From Siphonodentalium dalli (Eukaryota; Mollusca; Scaphopoda; Gadilida; Siphonodentaliidae), in the NCBI GenBank assembly GCA_032622095.1, contig CP136061.1:133366087-133430086 (forward strand): 64,000 bases of DNA. The letters run 5' to 3'. Positions 1 through 9,955 of the stretch are shown piece after piece; the stretch's first letter is position 1, and each line of letters begins with the position of its first letter. The notes under the pieces are model-generated. The model saw only the letters and a program-made list of their open reading frames with translations, did no database searches and was not told the DNA's origin. The translations under genes and the position numbers were made by a program.

Positions 1-24
1 TTTTGTACTAATCCGATAGAGACC

Positions 25-717
25 ATGCAACTCAACTACATGGGGAAGATTGATGAATTAAAGAAATCGATAAATAAATGGAAATATAGATGCTTAACAC
101 CCCTTGGTAAAATTACTTTGATAAAATCTATTCTAATACCAAAATTTGTCCACTTATTTATGGCTTTGCCAAATCCAGATAAAAAGTTCATAGACGAAAT
201 GAATACCATTTTGTTCAGATTTATTTGGAATGGAAAACGTGATAGAATAAAAAGAATGCAACTGTGCGCAGAATATGAAAACGGTGGTTTAAGAATGGTG
301 CACCTAAAATATTTCATTGACTCATTAAAAATAACATGGATTCGAAGGTGCATAACGAAAACAACTCAATGGAAAAATTTGGCACCAAAACAAATAATAA
401 ATGACCCTCTATTTGCGACATATGGTTCAAAATATATAAAAAGATGCGAGTCAACTATTGGGAATCCTTTCTGGCGTGACGTCTTTGTAGCCTGGCGTAA
501 TTTCTTGGACATAAAAGAGCCTCGATACGACATGACGCAAACAATCTGGAACAATGATGAACTGTTGATCGACGACTCAATGATAAACGTCGCTGAGTGG
601 AAGGATAAAGGCATAATATTCATAAATGATATGTTTCGACCCCAAATGATTATATTTATTTTATTTGCGAATCAATACTTTAAAAAAAAAAATTTGCTTC
701 CGGAATCTCAACTTTGA
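25..717 (+). mobile_element. LINE (L1/Tx1-like) ORF2 fragment, C-terminal RT region
   Basis: A 230-residue open frame resembles the region after the reverse transcriptase catalytic core in L1/Tx1-type non-LTR retrotransposons. Visible hallmarks are the thumb-like stretch LGKITLIKSILIPKFVHL, the WNGKRDRIKR segment and GGLRMVHLKYFIDSLKITW, all typical of mollusc LINEs. The catalytic YADD box and endonuclease are absent, so only the part after the palm is present; more may lie left of the window. The frame stops after a poly-A-rich stretch near 680. A related C-terminal piece in the same orientation lies at 3711-3980 and could be the tail of the same or another copy. This is a dead fragment. Confidence 0.75.
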
Positions 718-2469
718 CCTCACAAGTGGACAAACCTCCCATTCAAACATCTCATTCTGATTTATTATCTGTATTGCCTCCCAGAGCACAACAATAACAA
801 AAATAGAAAACAAATCAAGTGTACCATTATATTTTACAGCCAACATAAAAGTACTAAGAATAGATAATATATTGGCACTTGTCAATCATACCTTGAAAAT
901 TCATAATGTAGTGACATTCATTAAATACAAATTTTCTCACAGCTAAGATACAACCTCATGTCTGACCATCTCTGTACCGTCATCATGATCACATGTGTGT
1001 TATTATATTGTACTAGCAGGTTAGCCCGCCACCGGCGGCGTTTGTCCGAAACATGACATTTTATGACATGTTTATTTTTTAATATTAATTTAATGTTTTT
1101 TAAATGTAATATATATTTTTTTCTGAATTTTTTCCGAAACATGACATTTTATGACATGTTTATTTTTTAATATTAATTTAATGTTTTTTAAATGTAATAT
1201 ATATTTTTTCTGAATTTTTTAATTTTTTGTTTCTGGCGGAAAAATTTACCCGATGAAATCCCTCCTTCCTAGGAACGATATTGGGTTTTTCAATATTTTA
1301 CCCGATTTGACATTGAATTGATCATTTTCAAGGTCAAGGTCATTTCGGGGTCACAATATATAATTTGTGGGTACCCGTTTGAAGGTTAAGACTGACCCGA
1401 TAAAAAATTCCCCCGTTCCTAGGAACGACAGACATAAGAATGTTTCACACAATGCGACGTCGACGATCCCCGTGTGTTTTTACACTTATATACGAAGTTT
1501 GAGCTCACCTAGGGCGGGAAAACTTACCCGATCCGCGTTCTTAGGAAAACAACACGCTCCGCGTTCTTAGGAACACAACACGCTCATGTCTATACACGCC
1601 CAGACCCAGAAGAGGTATGATTTTATTTAACCTGCACGTGGCCATTGAGCAGCCCCCTGATAGAGGTTGTCCACCTTTACGAGATGGTCAATAGTCCCCG
1701 CAAAGTTAATCCCGTCGCGAACCCCATCCTCGCAAAGAGCGAACAGTCAATTAATCCCGTCGTGAACGCCAACACCAACGCGACGTAATTTTGTTTGGTA
1801 TCATGTGTTGCGTTCTAAAAATAGGAAAGCACTCGTTTGCGTAAATACGAAATTGTGAGTGTTGGTTTGTAACCGGGATTTCTGAGAAGCATTATGCCTA
1901 TAACTACCCCCCTAAGCCCTGACCTAAGTGTCATACATACTATAACAATGATGTTGTAAGTGTACTATGGCATCCAATAAATCTCCCCGCACAGGAAACC
2001 ACTCAATGTTCCCGTATATCTCTCTGCAGGTGCTAATAACGTTGAATGGTAAACAGACGCTCTTCGTAGCGATGCTTCAAAAACAAACGCTCATTAAATA
2101 ATCACTTGATTAACCCACGCCGTGCCTTTGCTGTGATTTGGGAGTGGATAAAGGGTGCTCAGAGCTTCTCCAAAACGCGACAACTACGGTGTCCGTGGGT
2201 TTTTACACTTATATACGAAATTTGAGCTCGATGGGTGCAGTCGTTTTTGATTCTATAAAGAACACACACACACGGAAGTCTCAAAATATATAGTATAGAT
2301 TAGGAGAGGGGCTTTATAAGTTGTGCCCCAATCCCTTTGGTATATTATGCAAATAAAATATGTTTCAAGTCAAGTCAACTGTTCCGACATGATAATAAAC
2401 TGTGCACCGCCGTATACAGGAAGCCCAACAGGCCGATATTCGTACCTGCATTCTCAGAGTTTTCACCCT
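718..2469. repeat. Repeat-derived intergenic DNA with a tandem ~87-bp duplication
   Basis: No gene is recognisable. Positions about 1046-1218 hold two nearly identical, adjacent copies of an ~87-bp AT-rich unit containing ACATGACATTTTATGACATG. At 1310-1350 there is a piece with AAGGTCAAGGTCA and GGGGTCAC, resembling the array at 51657-52160. Around 1521-1590 a ~30-bp unit containing CGCGTTCTTAGGAA is repeated twice. A ~45-bp stretch containing TTTTACACTTATATACGAA occurs at both 1475-1505 and 2195-2225. Confidence 0.6.
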
Positions 2470-3074
2470 GGGGACTGTACTATAGATTTACAATTGCCGT
2501 GTTTGAACACGTGTACAAGGTTATGTGGGGCACACAGATGGTGTCGATTACCATAGACCTCCACTCTTATTCTTACAGTGAAAATGCGACTTCTTGCAAC
2601 GCCTCTTTTACATGCATGGTGACCAATAAAATAATAGGTTTACCACATGTTACTTGATTGACCAATGAAAAAAAATATTCCTCGGAGACACTCATTGATA
2701 TGTTATCGCTAGTGCATGGGTAATCCGTGTTCAATTGTATTAGTGGTAATCGGTATCCTTTAAATAATCGCTCAGTGAGTACGCCGCAACCGTTCGTGCA
2801 CTGTGTTATATGTCATCAATGGTTATCGTCTGTTCCAACAATTCAAGTTTTAAGATGTATTTCAATTTCTAGTTGGGTTGTCATGCAAAATCGCTGGAGT
2901 ATTATATTGAATACCATTCTGATGAAATCCAATCACCCATCGGTAATGAGCACACGGGTATAATCTACTCTATTACAATACAGTGGTCTATTGCACTTCA
3001 CGCCCCCTGTGTACCTCCCATAACCTTGTACACCTGTTCAAACACGGCAATTGTAAATCTATAGTACAGGCCCC
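2470..3074. mobile_element. ~605-bp MITE with ~60-bp terminal inverted repeats, copy 1
   Basis: The left end GGGGACTGTACTATAGATTT is mirrored at the right end (AAATCTATAGTACAGGCCCC), and the match continues about 60 bp inward through the AATTGCCGTGTTTGAACA segment. A second, inverted full-length copy is at 53700-54304. Small open frames inside are shadows of this repeat. No target-site duplication was evident, so the superfamily is uncertain; the ends resemble CAGGGGCC-type DNA transposon termini. Confidence 0.8.
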
Positions 3075-3091
3075 AGCTAGGTCATACCAAA

Positions 3092-3640
3092 ATGTCAGTG
3101 GTATACAGTCAGGCATTGATATACCACCGAATTAATTCCGATCCAGAAGTTCGCGGTAAATCATCGTTTCCTTCTCTTGGATATAAACGGGATTCCGTAG
3201 AAAAACAAGTTACTAAAGCCATATCTAAGGACCGAGGTGACCTACTCAAATACAACGAGAAAACCAGCCGTGACCGTGTTCCCATTGTAATGACATATAT
3301 CACCCATCTACGGACAAACTCAGACCATCATGCGGGACTTCCAGCCAATGATTGAAAGTGATGAATACCTCAATAAAGTTTTCCCGACAAACCTGTTGTA
3401 GCTACGAGGCAACCGCCTAACCTTATAGCCAGAAGCTTGTCTCGAGCCAACTTAAATCATCCATTGAAAAATCCGGTACTGTACCTTGTCGTACCCTGAG
3501 GTGTGGGACATGCTCCCTCATATCAAATAAGACACTTACAACCAACGATGCATGCCGCGCCTTTCAATTTAAATGTTCGTTCAACTGGCATTCGAGTGTG
3601 CCGTCACGTGTGCTAAACGCCCAGATGCACATTAAATAGG
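3092..3640 (+). pseudogene. Penelope-like element fragment (region between RT and GIY-YIG)
   Basis: The translation SQALIYHRINSDPEVRGK, then LGYKRDSVEKQV, then SRDRVPIVMTY follows the order of the conserved block after the RT domain in Penelope-like retroelements (S-Q-x-L-R-Y-x-R-I-C-S-D, R-G-Y, P-x-V-x-T-Y). After 3355 the similarity continues in other frames: FPDKPVVATRQPPNL resembles the FP-x-PP-x-V-A-x-R-R-P-x-N-L block, followed by a Cys-rich stretch. Several stops and frame changes show it is dead. It begins about 18 bp after the MITE ending at 3074. The family was recognised from memory of its motifs. Confidence 0.5.
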
Positions 3641-3710
3641 GGAAACTGGAAAAAAAAAATTACGCTTGAGGATAAATAGCCATCGACAAAATATTAAAAA
3701 TTAGGACAAT

Positions 3711-3980
3711 TTGCCTATGGCTTACCACATTCTTTTTGGGATTGGTGCTTACAATAAAAACAACAAACTAAACTTTCTTATACTATCAATTCTGAAATAT
3801 TATCTGTATAAAACAAAATTTAACCCCGACGAACTCTCTCTGAATTTACTCATTCGAGAATTTGAATTACGATACAAATCATATCGATATATTGCACTGA
3901 ATTCCGACAATCTAAACCATTTCCAACTCGAGTGGAGGGCCCTAATGAAAGCCATCAAGAACAATAGTGCACACTCATAA
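3711..3980 (+). mobile_element. LINE ORF2 extreme C-terminus fragment
   Basis: The 89-residue frame (LNFLILSILKYYLYKTKF, then LNLLIREFELRYKSYRYIAL) resembles the last ~90 residues of L1/Tx1-like LINE ORF2 proteins, where a K-Y-Y-I-x-K-x-K block precedes an F-x-x-E-L helix. It is in the same orientation as the fragment at 25-717 but separated by unrelated repeats. The first ATG shown is arbitrary because the element is 5' truncated. Confidence 0.5.
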
Positions 3981-4095
3981 CTAACTTAGCAGGGAACATA
4001 GTTATCTTGAATAGTATATAGACCGAGTTTACAATATCAGATTCGGCAAACAAGTCCAAAGTTCATGAAAAAATTTGAGACAGAATATAACTGGC

Positions 4096-4097
<2 letters not shown>

Positions 4098-4173
<76 letters not shown>
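4098..4173. repeat. (TA)n microsatellite
   Basis: About 76 bp of uninterrupted alternating TA, followed by TATGTACGAG. Any open reading frame across it is an artefact. An A-rich tract (about 4340-4385) follows downstream. Confidence 0.97.
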
Positions 4174-4177
<4 letters not shown>

Positions 4178-4385
4178 GAGTATACATGTATGCATACTAT
4201 GTCTTTAATATATCAATGTGTGTGCAAGGTGTGTGTGAGTTGTGTACGAATGTCGAACCCCCCCCCACCGTATATATATATCTATGCAATCGTTGTTATC
4301 AGATATTGTTCTGTACATAAATGTGTAATATAATGAAAAAATAAAATATTATAAAAAAAAAAACAAAAAAACAAAAAAAAAACAA

Positions 4386-5618
4386 ATTACTGGACGAGTT
4401 TTATATATTCCGCTATACACTGGGGACGAGTTGTAGATTCTATTTATTACATGATATAAAAAACCGCGACAAAGCATACTTAAATCAACAAATGAGACGC
4501 GAAACTAACATCGGCTTCTATAAGACATGCGTTGACGTTTCACGTAACTATGCGTTGTTTGCCCGCGTGAAGAAATAGTCCCAGATAAATAAAGACTCTT
4601 TGGCGTATCTAATGGGTATATTTAATGACATAACTTTTCAAACTCTTCATTCATTATAGTTTGTTGGAAAAATATTGGGAGCCATAGTATTTTGAGACGT
4701 AGCATACGGAATGTAAACAGACGACAAACCGGAAATGAAAGATCACCTGGCACTATTTCCTGTTATTAACGAACGTTTAATATAATAATTTATGAGAGAG
4801 AGGGAGAGATGTTTAATCCTCCAAATATGGAGACAATTATGGTTTAATTATATAAACAAAAATAACTTATTACATAATTTACACACACAATCAAATTTGA
4901 CTTGAGAAGGCTCGTTCGATGTTGGTAACTTAGCCGAGCCCGTGTGTCCACGCGGACAGGTCGACCTAATTACTCAAGTATAAGTAATCTATATATCAGA
5001 AGGTCTGATGACTTGATAATCACTTCATGTCTTTATTTCTAAGCGACAAAATCCTGCGTGTTTATTTGTGTCCAGTTTCCTGAATTCGAATCACATTTGG
5101 AGACAGTGGAAATTGACATATATATATACAACATAATAGTATATTTAGATAAATCATGTACATAATACACGTGAGACAAATACAATGTATATAATAAACA
5201 ATGTTGTGACATAAAAAAGAGACAGTTCCTCCAAGTGAACAATTCCTTCGCTTTCTACGGCATATATTTCAAACATGGACACAAATTAATGGCCAGTCTG
5301 TGGCTGAAGGGGTCGCTGTCGACAAATTTTGGTGTGTTGACTACCCATCTTTACGAAAAGGTTTTGGGTACCCAGATTGACATTTGTGGGTTTATGGTAT
5401 GGAAATAATCACATTTCTTCGCGTTAATATGACGCTGATAAAAAGCAAATGTCAATAGGAATAACATTTTAAAGATGACTAACCATGGGACATGTGATCG
5501 GATGCAAGATTTCGGTATCAAATGCGAGCTGAAAACCCAACACACCAAAATATGGCGACAATGGCCCCTTCAGCCTTACGATGAGAACATCACGGATATC
5601 TAATCGCATTAAAGGCAC
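4386..5618. other. No recognisable gene
   Basis: AT-rich sequence with short GAGA runs near 4795-4810. I see no coding, RNA or clear repeat feature. Confidence 0.5.
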
Positions 5619-5851
5619 TGAGTCGCTACCATGCGTATTTCATCCATCCAGCCATGTTCCGCGCATGCATGCTGCAGGTCAAAGTTCTGGAGTAGCATTC
5701 CATATATGGAGCTTTTGAATATACAAGAATTCCATATATGGAATTCATGAATATTAAAAACTCCATATATGGAATGCTACTCCAGAACTTTGACCCGTAG
5801 CACTTAAACCGCGGAATGGGGGCTGAATGGATTCAATATGGTAGCGACTCA
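5619..5851. mobile_element. Fold-back element with three CCATATATGG cores
   Basis: The sequence folds on itself: TGAGTCGCTACCAT at the left is mirrored by ATGGTAGCGACTCA at the right. The inner arms GGTCAAAGTTCTGGAGTAGC and GCTACTCCAGAACTTTGACC are perfect complements. The decamer CCATATATGG occurs at 5700-5709, 5732-5741 and 5763-5772. It looks like a MITE or a hairpin-forming repeat. No convincing target duplication was found. Confidence 0.8.
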
Positions 5852-5946
5852 CTTATCCTTCTGTAATTAGGATATACACTTGCCCGTAACGAATGTTGCT
5901 ATACTATCACAACAGAAATGAATTTGGAGGGAAGATTCACAATATT

Positions 5947-6215
5947 TAGCCCTTTCTTTACTAAATGGATTAACTCATCCAGTTATAACAGTAAACATTG
6001 GAATGGTCTATATATTATTCAGTTGGAGGGGTGTTCAGGTAAATGAGCAGACGACAGAATGACGAAACGATAATAGTGCAGAATAATTCATATTCTTTGG
6101 TGGAAAATGTTCAGATAATAAGTTCATCAATCTACCATATCTAAACATTTCCTGAAGGAACTACTCGTCAATGAGAATATAGTATAGAAAGGAGAAAACT
6201 AACCAATGAAACTAC
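5947..6215. mobile_element. Short DNA-transposon-like repeat, family A
   Basis: The left end resembles CCCTTTCTTTACTAAATGGA and the right end reads TATAGTATAGAAAGGA, an imperfect inverted pair. Related sequence appears at 8035-8240, 11925-12440, 30240-30300 with 32675-32760, and at 9200-9228. Shared internal landmarks are a GAGCAGACGA box, a GTTCAGATAATAAGTTCATC box and GGAACTACTC. The copies are diverged, so this is an older family. Confidence 0.55.
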
Positions 6216-6759
6216 GATAAACTCCAATACATGAATACCAGATCGAGTATTGTGCTATTTTACACACCTAATGTCAAACTCCAGGCAGAGTTATCTCCCA
6301 TCGCTCCGCTGAGATACCACTGCCAAGAGGACATTTGGTAAGGATTTCTTACGTGTTCTTAGTTCTTATGTTTTAGGATTAAAATCGGTTATGTCTGGCT
6401 CAGTTCATATTGTTCTTATCAATACCGAAAGAATTACTATTATTGCAAACTTTTAATGGTCAAAATAAGATAGTAGGTGACTAAATATAGTTCCGACGAT
6501 ATGTAAAAATAGATGTATCGGTCCGCAAAGTTGCATCCGTGTGGCAGTGCTATATCGCAGTGATAACGTAGAGGGCGCTTCATGGGGTTTGACCTAATGT
6601 ATCTCTTGTGTAAAATATACGCAATACGCGGACTGCCGGTGTTTGTGTATTTGGAGTTTATCGTAGTTTGATTTGTTGGGCCGTATGACAATGTCAGTTT
6701 TACGGGTGGAGGAAATATTACTCGGTGATTAATTCAATGTTTATCATGAAATCGGCCTA

Positions 6760-7425
6760 CGTAAATCATGTAATCTCGAGCTGGGACTTAACCCGGACTT
6801 TCACCTATATATTCTGCGAAATATATTATTAAGGAACAGGTATTATTCAGGTTTACCTATATACCTGTAACGTGTGTTAACATTGCCAACGGAAGCCACT
6901 TGACTCATGCACACGGCGTATATATATACAAGGCCAAACCGTTTAGAAGTTTGACTCCCAACGTGTAGCATACAAAACTTGTAGCAAAGAGGAATAATCC
7001 AATCTTTTAATAACCCAATGAGCGACCAATGCTATGCATACAGTATGACAATGGAATTTGGTTGAGCGGAAATGCTTATTTTGATTGAAGCTTATTAAGC
7101 GTATTATTGGCCACAGCTTGTCTTCACTACCGGCTATATTGTTCACAGGTTTTTATACGTTATGCCATTATCTATACATGTGTACGTTTGTCGCCATAAA
7201 TTCACGCGACCTGTCCCGCCAAATGCATCTCCATGGCAATACCACGGTTACATAATACGTGTGGCTTAACCTGGCTATTAACTAAGAAATATGTTATATA
7301 CGCGATTTGTTCAATGTTATAAAGTTCCTCGTCAAAAATTCAAAAAGTTCCCAGGTTTTGATGTGGTGAAATATGATATCCACGAGCGTAGCCAGAGTAT
7401 ATATTCATGGCATGATCTATGTGTG
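6760..7425. repeat. Repeat family B, copy 1 (inverted-repeat element)
   Basis: It shares blocks with 37732-38253: a GGACTTTCACCTA segment, ATATATTATTAAGGAACAG, AAAAAGTTCCCAG, and a terminal CATGGCATGATCTA that matches the inverted end ATCATGCCATGAATC of the other copy. It is probably a diverged non-autonomous DNA element. No coding capacity was seen. Confidence 0.5.
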
Positions 7426-7526
7426 TGTCATTCACACCAAGATCCAGGACATAAGTATTCGAAGTATATATGGAGGGATGAAACGTTCTATGGGAAATCT
7501 CAACAATGTCATTGTAGTCACCCCTG

Positions 7527-8030
7527 GTCAAGTGGTCCTGCGAATGTGCTATATGCTATGATGCTGGTGGGTCCTGCTGTCATAATGATGTTATTGCAAA
7601 CTGATGCTATTAAGAAAAAGTACCGTTATGTTTTCTAAAAAATACAATTTCGCGATGTTCGGATAATCTGAACATAACCAGGAAAATCCATTATGTATAT
7701 CACACATTCAAAAACATATATTTGCGAAATATTTTAATACTGGTTGTATAAGTTCAATGTTGCAAATCGACTATAATCAAGTTGGCTATTCACGTTGTTT
7801 TGCGAACAGCAGCGCAGCTATTATTGAATTTTTCAAAAATAAATATGTTCTTGAATGTTTTATACAAACGCTGACTTTTTCTCATATCGCCCAACACCAC
7901 GAAAATTACGAAAAAGCGATACTTTTCCGTAACGGCATTAGTTTGCCTAGCTACACGAGCATCATAGCAATCCAGCATGCAGGACACCCAACATCATATC
8001 AGACTAGCAGGATCACTTGCCGAAAGGCAG
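7527..8030. mobile_element. Family C element (TGGTCAAGTGGTCCTG ends), diverged copy
   Basis: It starts with CACCCCTGGTCAAGTGGTCC and its right end carries a decayed inverted counterpart near 8005-8025. Internal landmarks (GCTATGATGCTGGTGG, AAAAGTACCGTTAT, CATTCAAAAACATATAT) recur in the copies at 38285-38510, 57183-58042 and 58806-59317. The open frame at 7757-8245 runs across its right half and family A sequence and has no recognisable protein similarity. Confidence 0.6.
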
Positions 8031-8034
8031 TAGT

Positions 8035-9228
8035 GTATTTCCTTAACACCATTTATACTAAATACTCATTGACGAGTAGTTCCCATGGTAAATGTTCACA
8101 TAATAAGTTCGATATATGTCGCTTGTTGAACTTATTATCTCAACATTTACCACCAATGAATATGAATCATTCTGCTCTTGTATTATCTTTTTGTATGTAT
8201 GTCGTCTGCTTTTATCACCTGAACGCTCATCCAAATAAGAAATAAGATGCCTAGGAATCTACGTCATCAATCAAGTCTATAACCAAAAAGCGGGTTTAAT
8301 TTCAAATTTGTTCAAAGCAATTAAAGCAATTATAAACATTTGTTTGACGGGATAAACTAGTACATGAGCTGTGGAAATTCACGCTGAACATGAGCAAAAT
8401 CAATAATCGTTAAAGGTACTCAATCCGATTAAGCACCCCTAAATTACTATTTCTTTGGCTTCGGGGGTAAAAAATATTTGAATCGAGTCGATGAACCCAC
8501 ACATCAAAGCTCAGAGTGATCAGATATCGATTTTTGAAGTTCGTTAATTTCTCGAGATTTGGGCCAGTAATTTAGTCTGCCTCGTGCTCAAACAGACACA
8601 TTGCGGATGTAAGATGGATAACTCTAAAATCAAGTTGTTAGTTATTAACAATAATAACCACTTGATTTTAGAGTTATCCATCTTACACCCGCAATTTGCC
8701 TGTTTGAGCACGAGGCGGACTAAATTACTATCCCAAATCTCGAGAAATTAACGAACTTCAAAAATCGATATCTGATCACTCTGAGCTTTGATGTGTAACC
8801 CACGACTCGACTCGACTCGAATCAAATATTTTTTACCCCCGAAGCCAAATGAATAGTAATTTATGGGTGCTTAATCGGATTGAGTACCTTTAAAAACTCA
8901 TATTCGTAACTGAAATTTACAAGGACAATATATGTATCGATTGTGCCCCGAGCCCCGATTTAGAACATCAAACACACCCCAACCATTTAATATAGACGTT
9001 CGTAGAATCCCCTTCACTGGTAAGTACAATGACTTCTGCAACAAATGTTTAGCTCATCCGTTGTATGAGTTCCAGTTATCAATTATCCGACCGTCTGAAG
9101 CGACGATTTAGAGATTCCATTAGTGACGTAGGTTCCCGGGTTCCTCGTCCTGAATAATAATAGACCGTTCAAGTGAATACGTTTCTAACTTCTAACTAGA
9201 TGGGAGAATCCGTTTAGTATAGAAAGGG
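8035..9228. repeat. Layered older repeats downstream of the receptor gene
   Basis: 8035-8240 is a diverged family A copy. 8225-8409 plus 8894-9200 match 40270-40560 and, more weakly, 41030-41700. A fold-back element (8414-8889) interrupts this second repeat. The end at 9228 reads AGTATAGAAAGGGTTAA in the plus direction, a family A-like terminus directly abutting the receptor stop codon. Confidence 0.5.
8414..8889. mobile_element. 476-bp fold-back MITE with TTAA target duplication
   Basis: The left arm starts AGGTACTCAATCCGATTAAG and the right arm ends CTTAATCGGATTGAGTACCT. Pairing extends almost to the centre near 8650, so the whole element is a long hairpin. TTAA flanks both sides (8410-8413 and 8890-8893). 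The related sequence at 40270-40560 lacks the insert and has a single TTAA at the matching position, which supports insertion with a TTAA duplication. A one-armed relative lies at 13080-13225. Confidence 0.88.
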
Positions 9229-9955
9229 TTAAAACACTTCTTCTTCAATGTGGTCGTAGCCTGAGCTATCCCGCTGGTCGGTGGCAGACGCTTCTCCCGT
9301 CGGAAGTTGCAGCTCATTCGGAAGTTGGCAGTAGCCATGACTGTCTCGCTGAACATTACACAAGTTCTGCATCATGCAGTACGCATCGCAATGCTCACCA
9401 CTGACCTCTGATTCGTTTGATATACATGTATTCGGTATGTGAGAATATCCATACGCGTCAGTCGCTTGCGGCGGGCTAGGCTTATCAGAATTTGATTCAG
9501 ATTCATCAGTTTTCGTCCTGTTAAGTGTAGGAGATTTCTCACAGAAACCCTCGTCTAAAACGAAATATTTCCCGTTGCCTGGGACCTTTTGTGACTCATC
9601 GTCGCATGGAACTATATCTTCTTTCGGAAGATCTTTCTGAGAGAGGTATTCTTTTGATACATCTACTCTATCGATGTTAAGCGTTGCTGGAAGTTCCACT
9701 TGGACCACTTCATTCAGATTGGACAGTTTGGGGGTGACGTTGGGCGAATTCTTGAGGTTCTTTCTCGACTTAAGAATCTCAGCGTATAATGGGGCGAATT
9801 GAACGTCGGGGGCGAATTGAACATCAGTGTATTGGATGGTAGACTGTGTAGATCTGCTGCTTTCCCTGTTGTTCGGAAAGTCCTCAGGAGGCTTAATGCT
9901 ACCCACTTTCCGGTGTCTGATTTGGGCTTCCTCAGTTTCTGCCTCAACGGCTTTC
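9229..9955 (-). CDS. Receptor exon 7: cytoplasmic tail with tyrosine motifs and stop
   Basis: The acceptor TTCGTTAACAG precedes 9955. The first nucleotide completes an Arg codon begun in exon 6, and the next residues (KAVEAETEEAQIRHRK) give a charged juxtamembrane segment. The tail spans about residues 340-581 and is hydrophilic and Ser/Pro/Asp/Glu-rich. Tyrosine contexts are YTDV (Y382), YAEI (Y397), YLSQ (Y443), YFVL (Y470), YGYSHI (Y508, Y510), YCMM (Y532), YCQL (Y548) and YDHI (Y573). The last part holds a repeated motif: DAYGYSHI, DSHGYCQL, DSSGYDHI. YxxM is a known p85/PI3K SH2 type and Yxx(I/L) a general SH2 type; their use here is inference. DVQFAP is tandemly duplicated. The stop TAA lies inside a TTAA next to a transposon-like end. 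Confidence 0.82.

Noticed and set aside
2323-2963. Small plus-strand genes at 2.3-2.96 kb
   Set aside because: They lie in a MITE with inverted ends and the copy at 53.7 kb does not preserve the frames.
4075-4320. Protein across the (TA)n tract
   Set aside because: It is an Ile-Tyr run made by the microsatellite.
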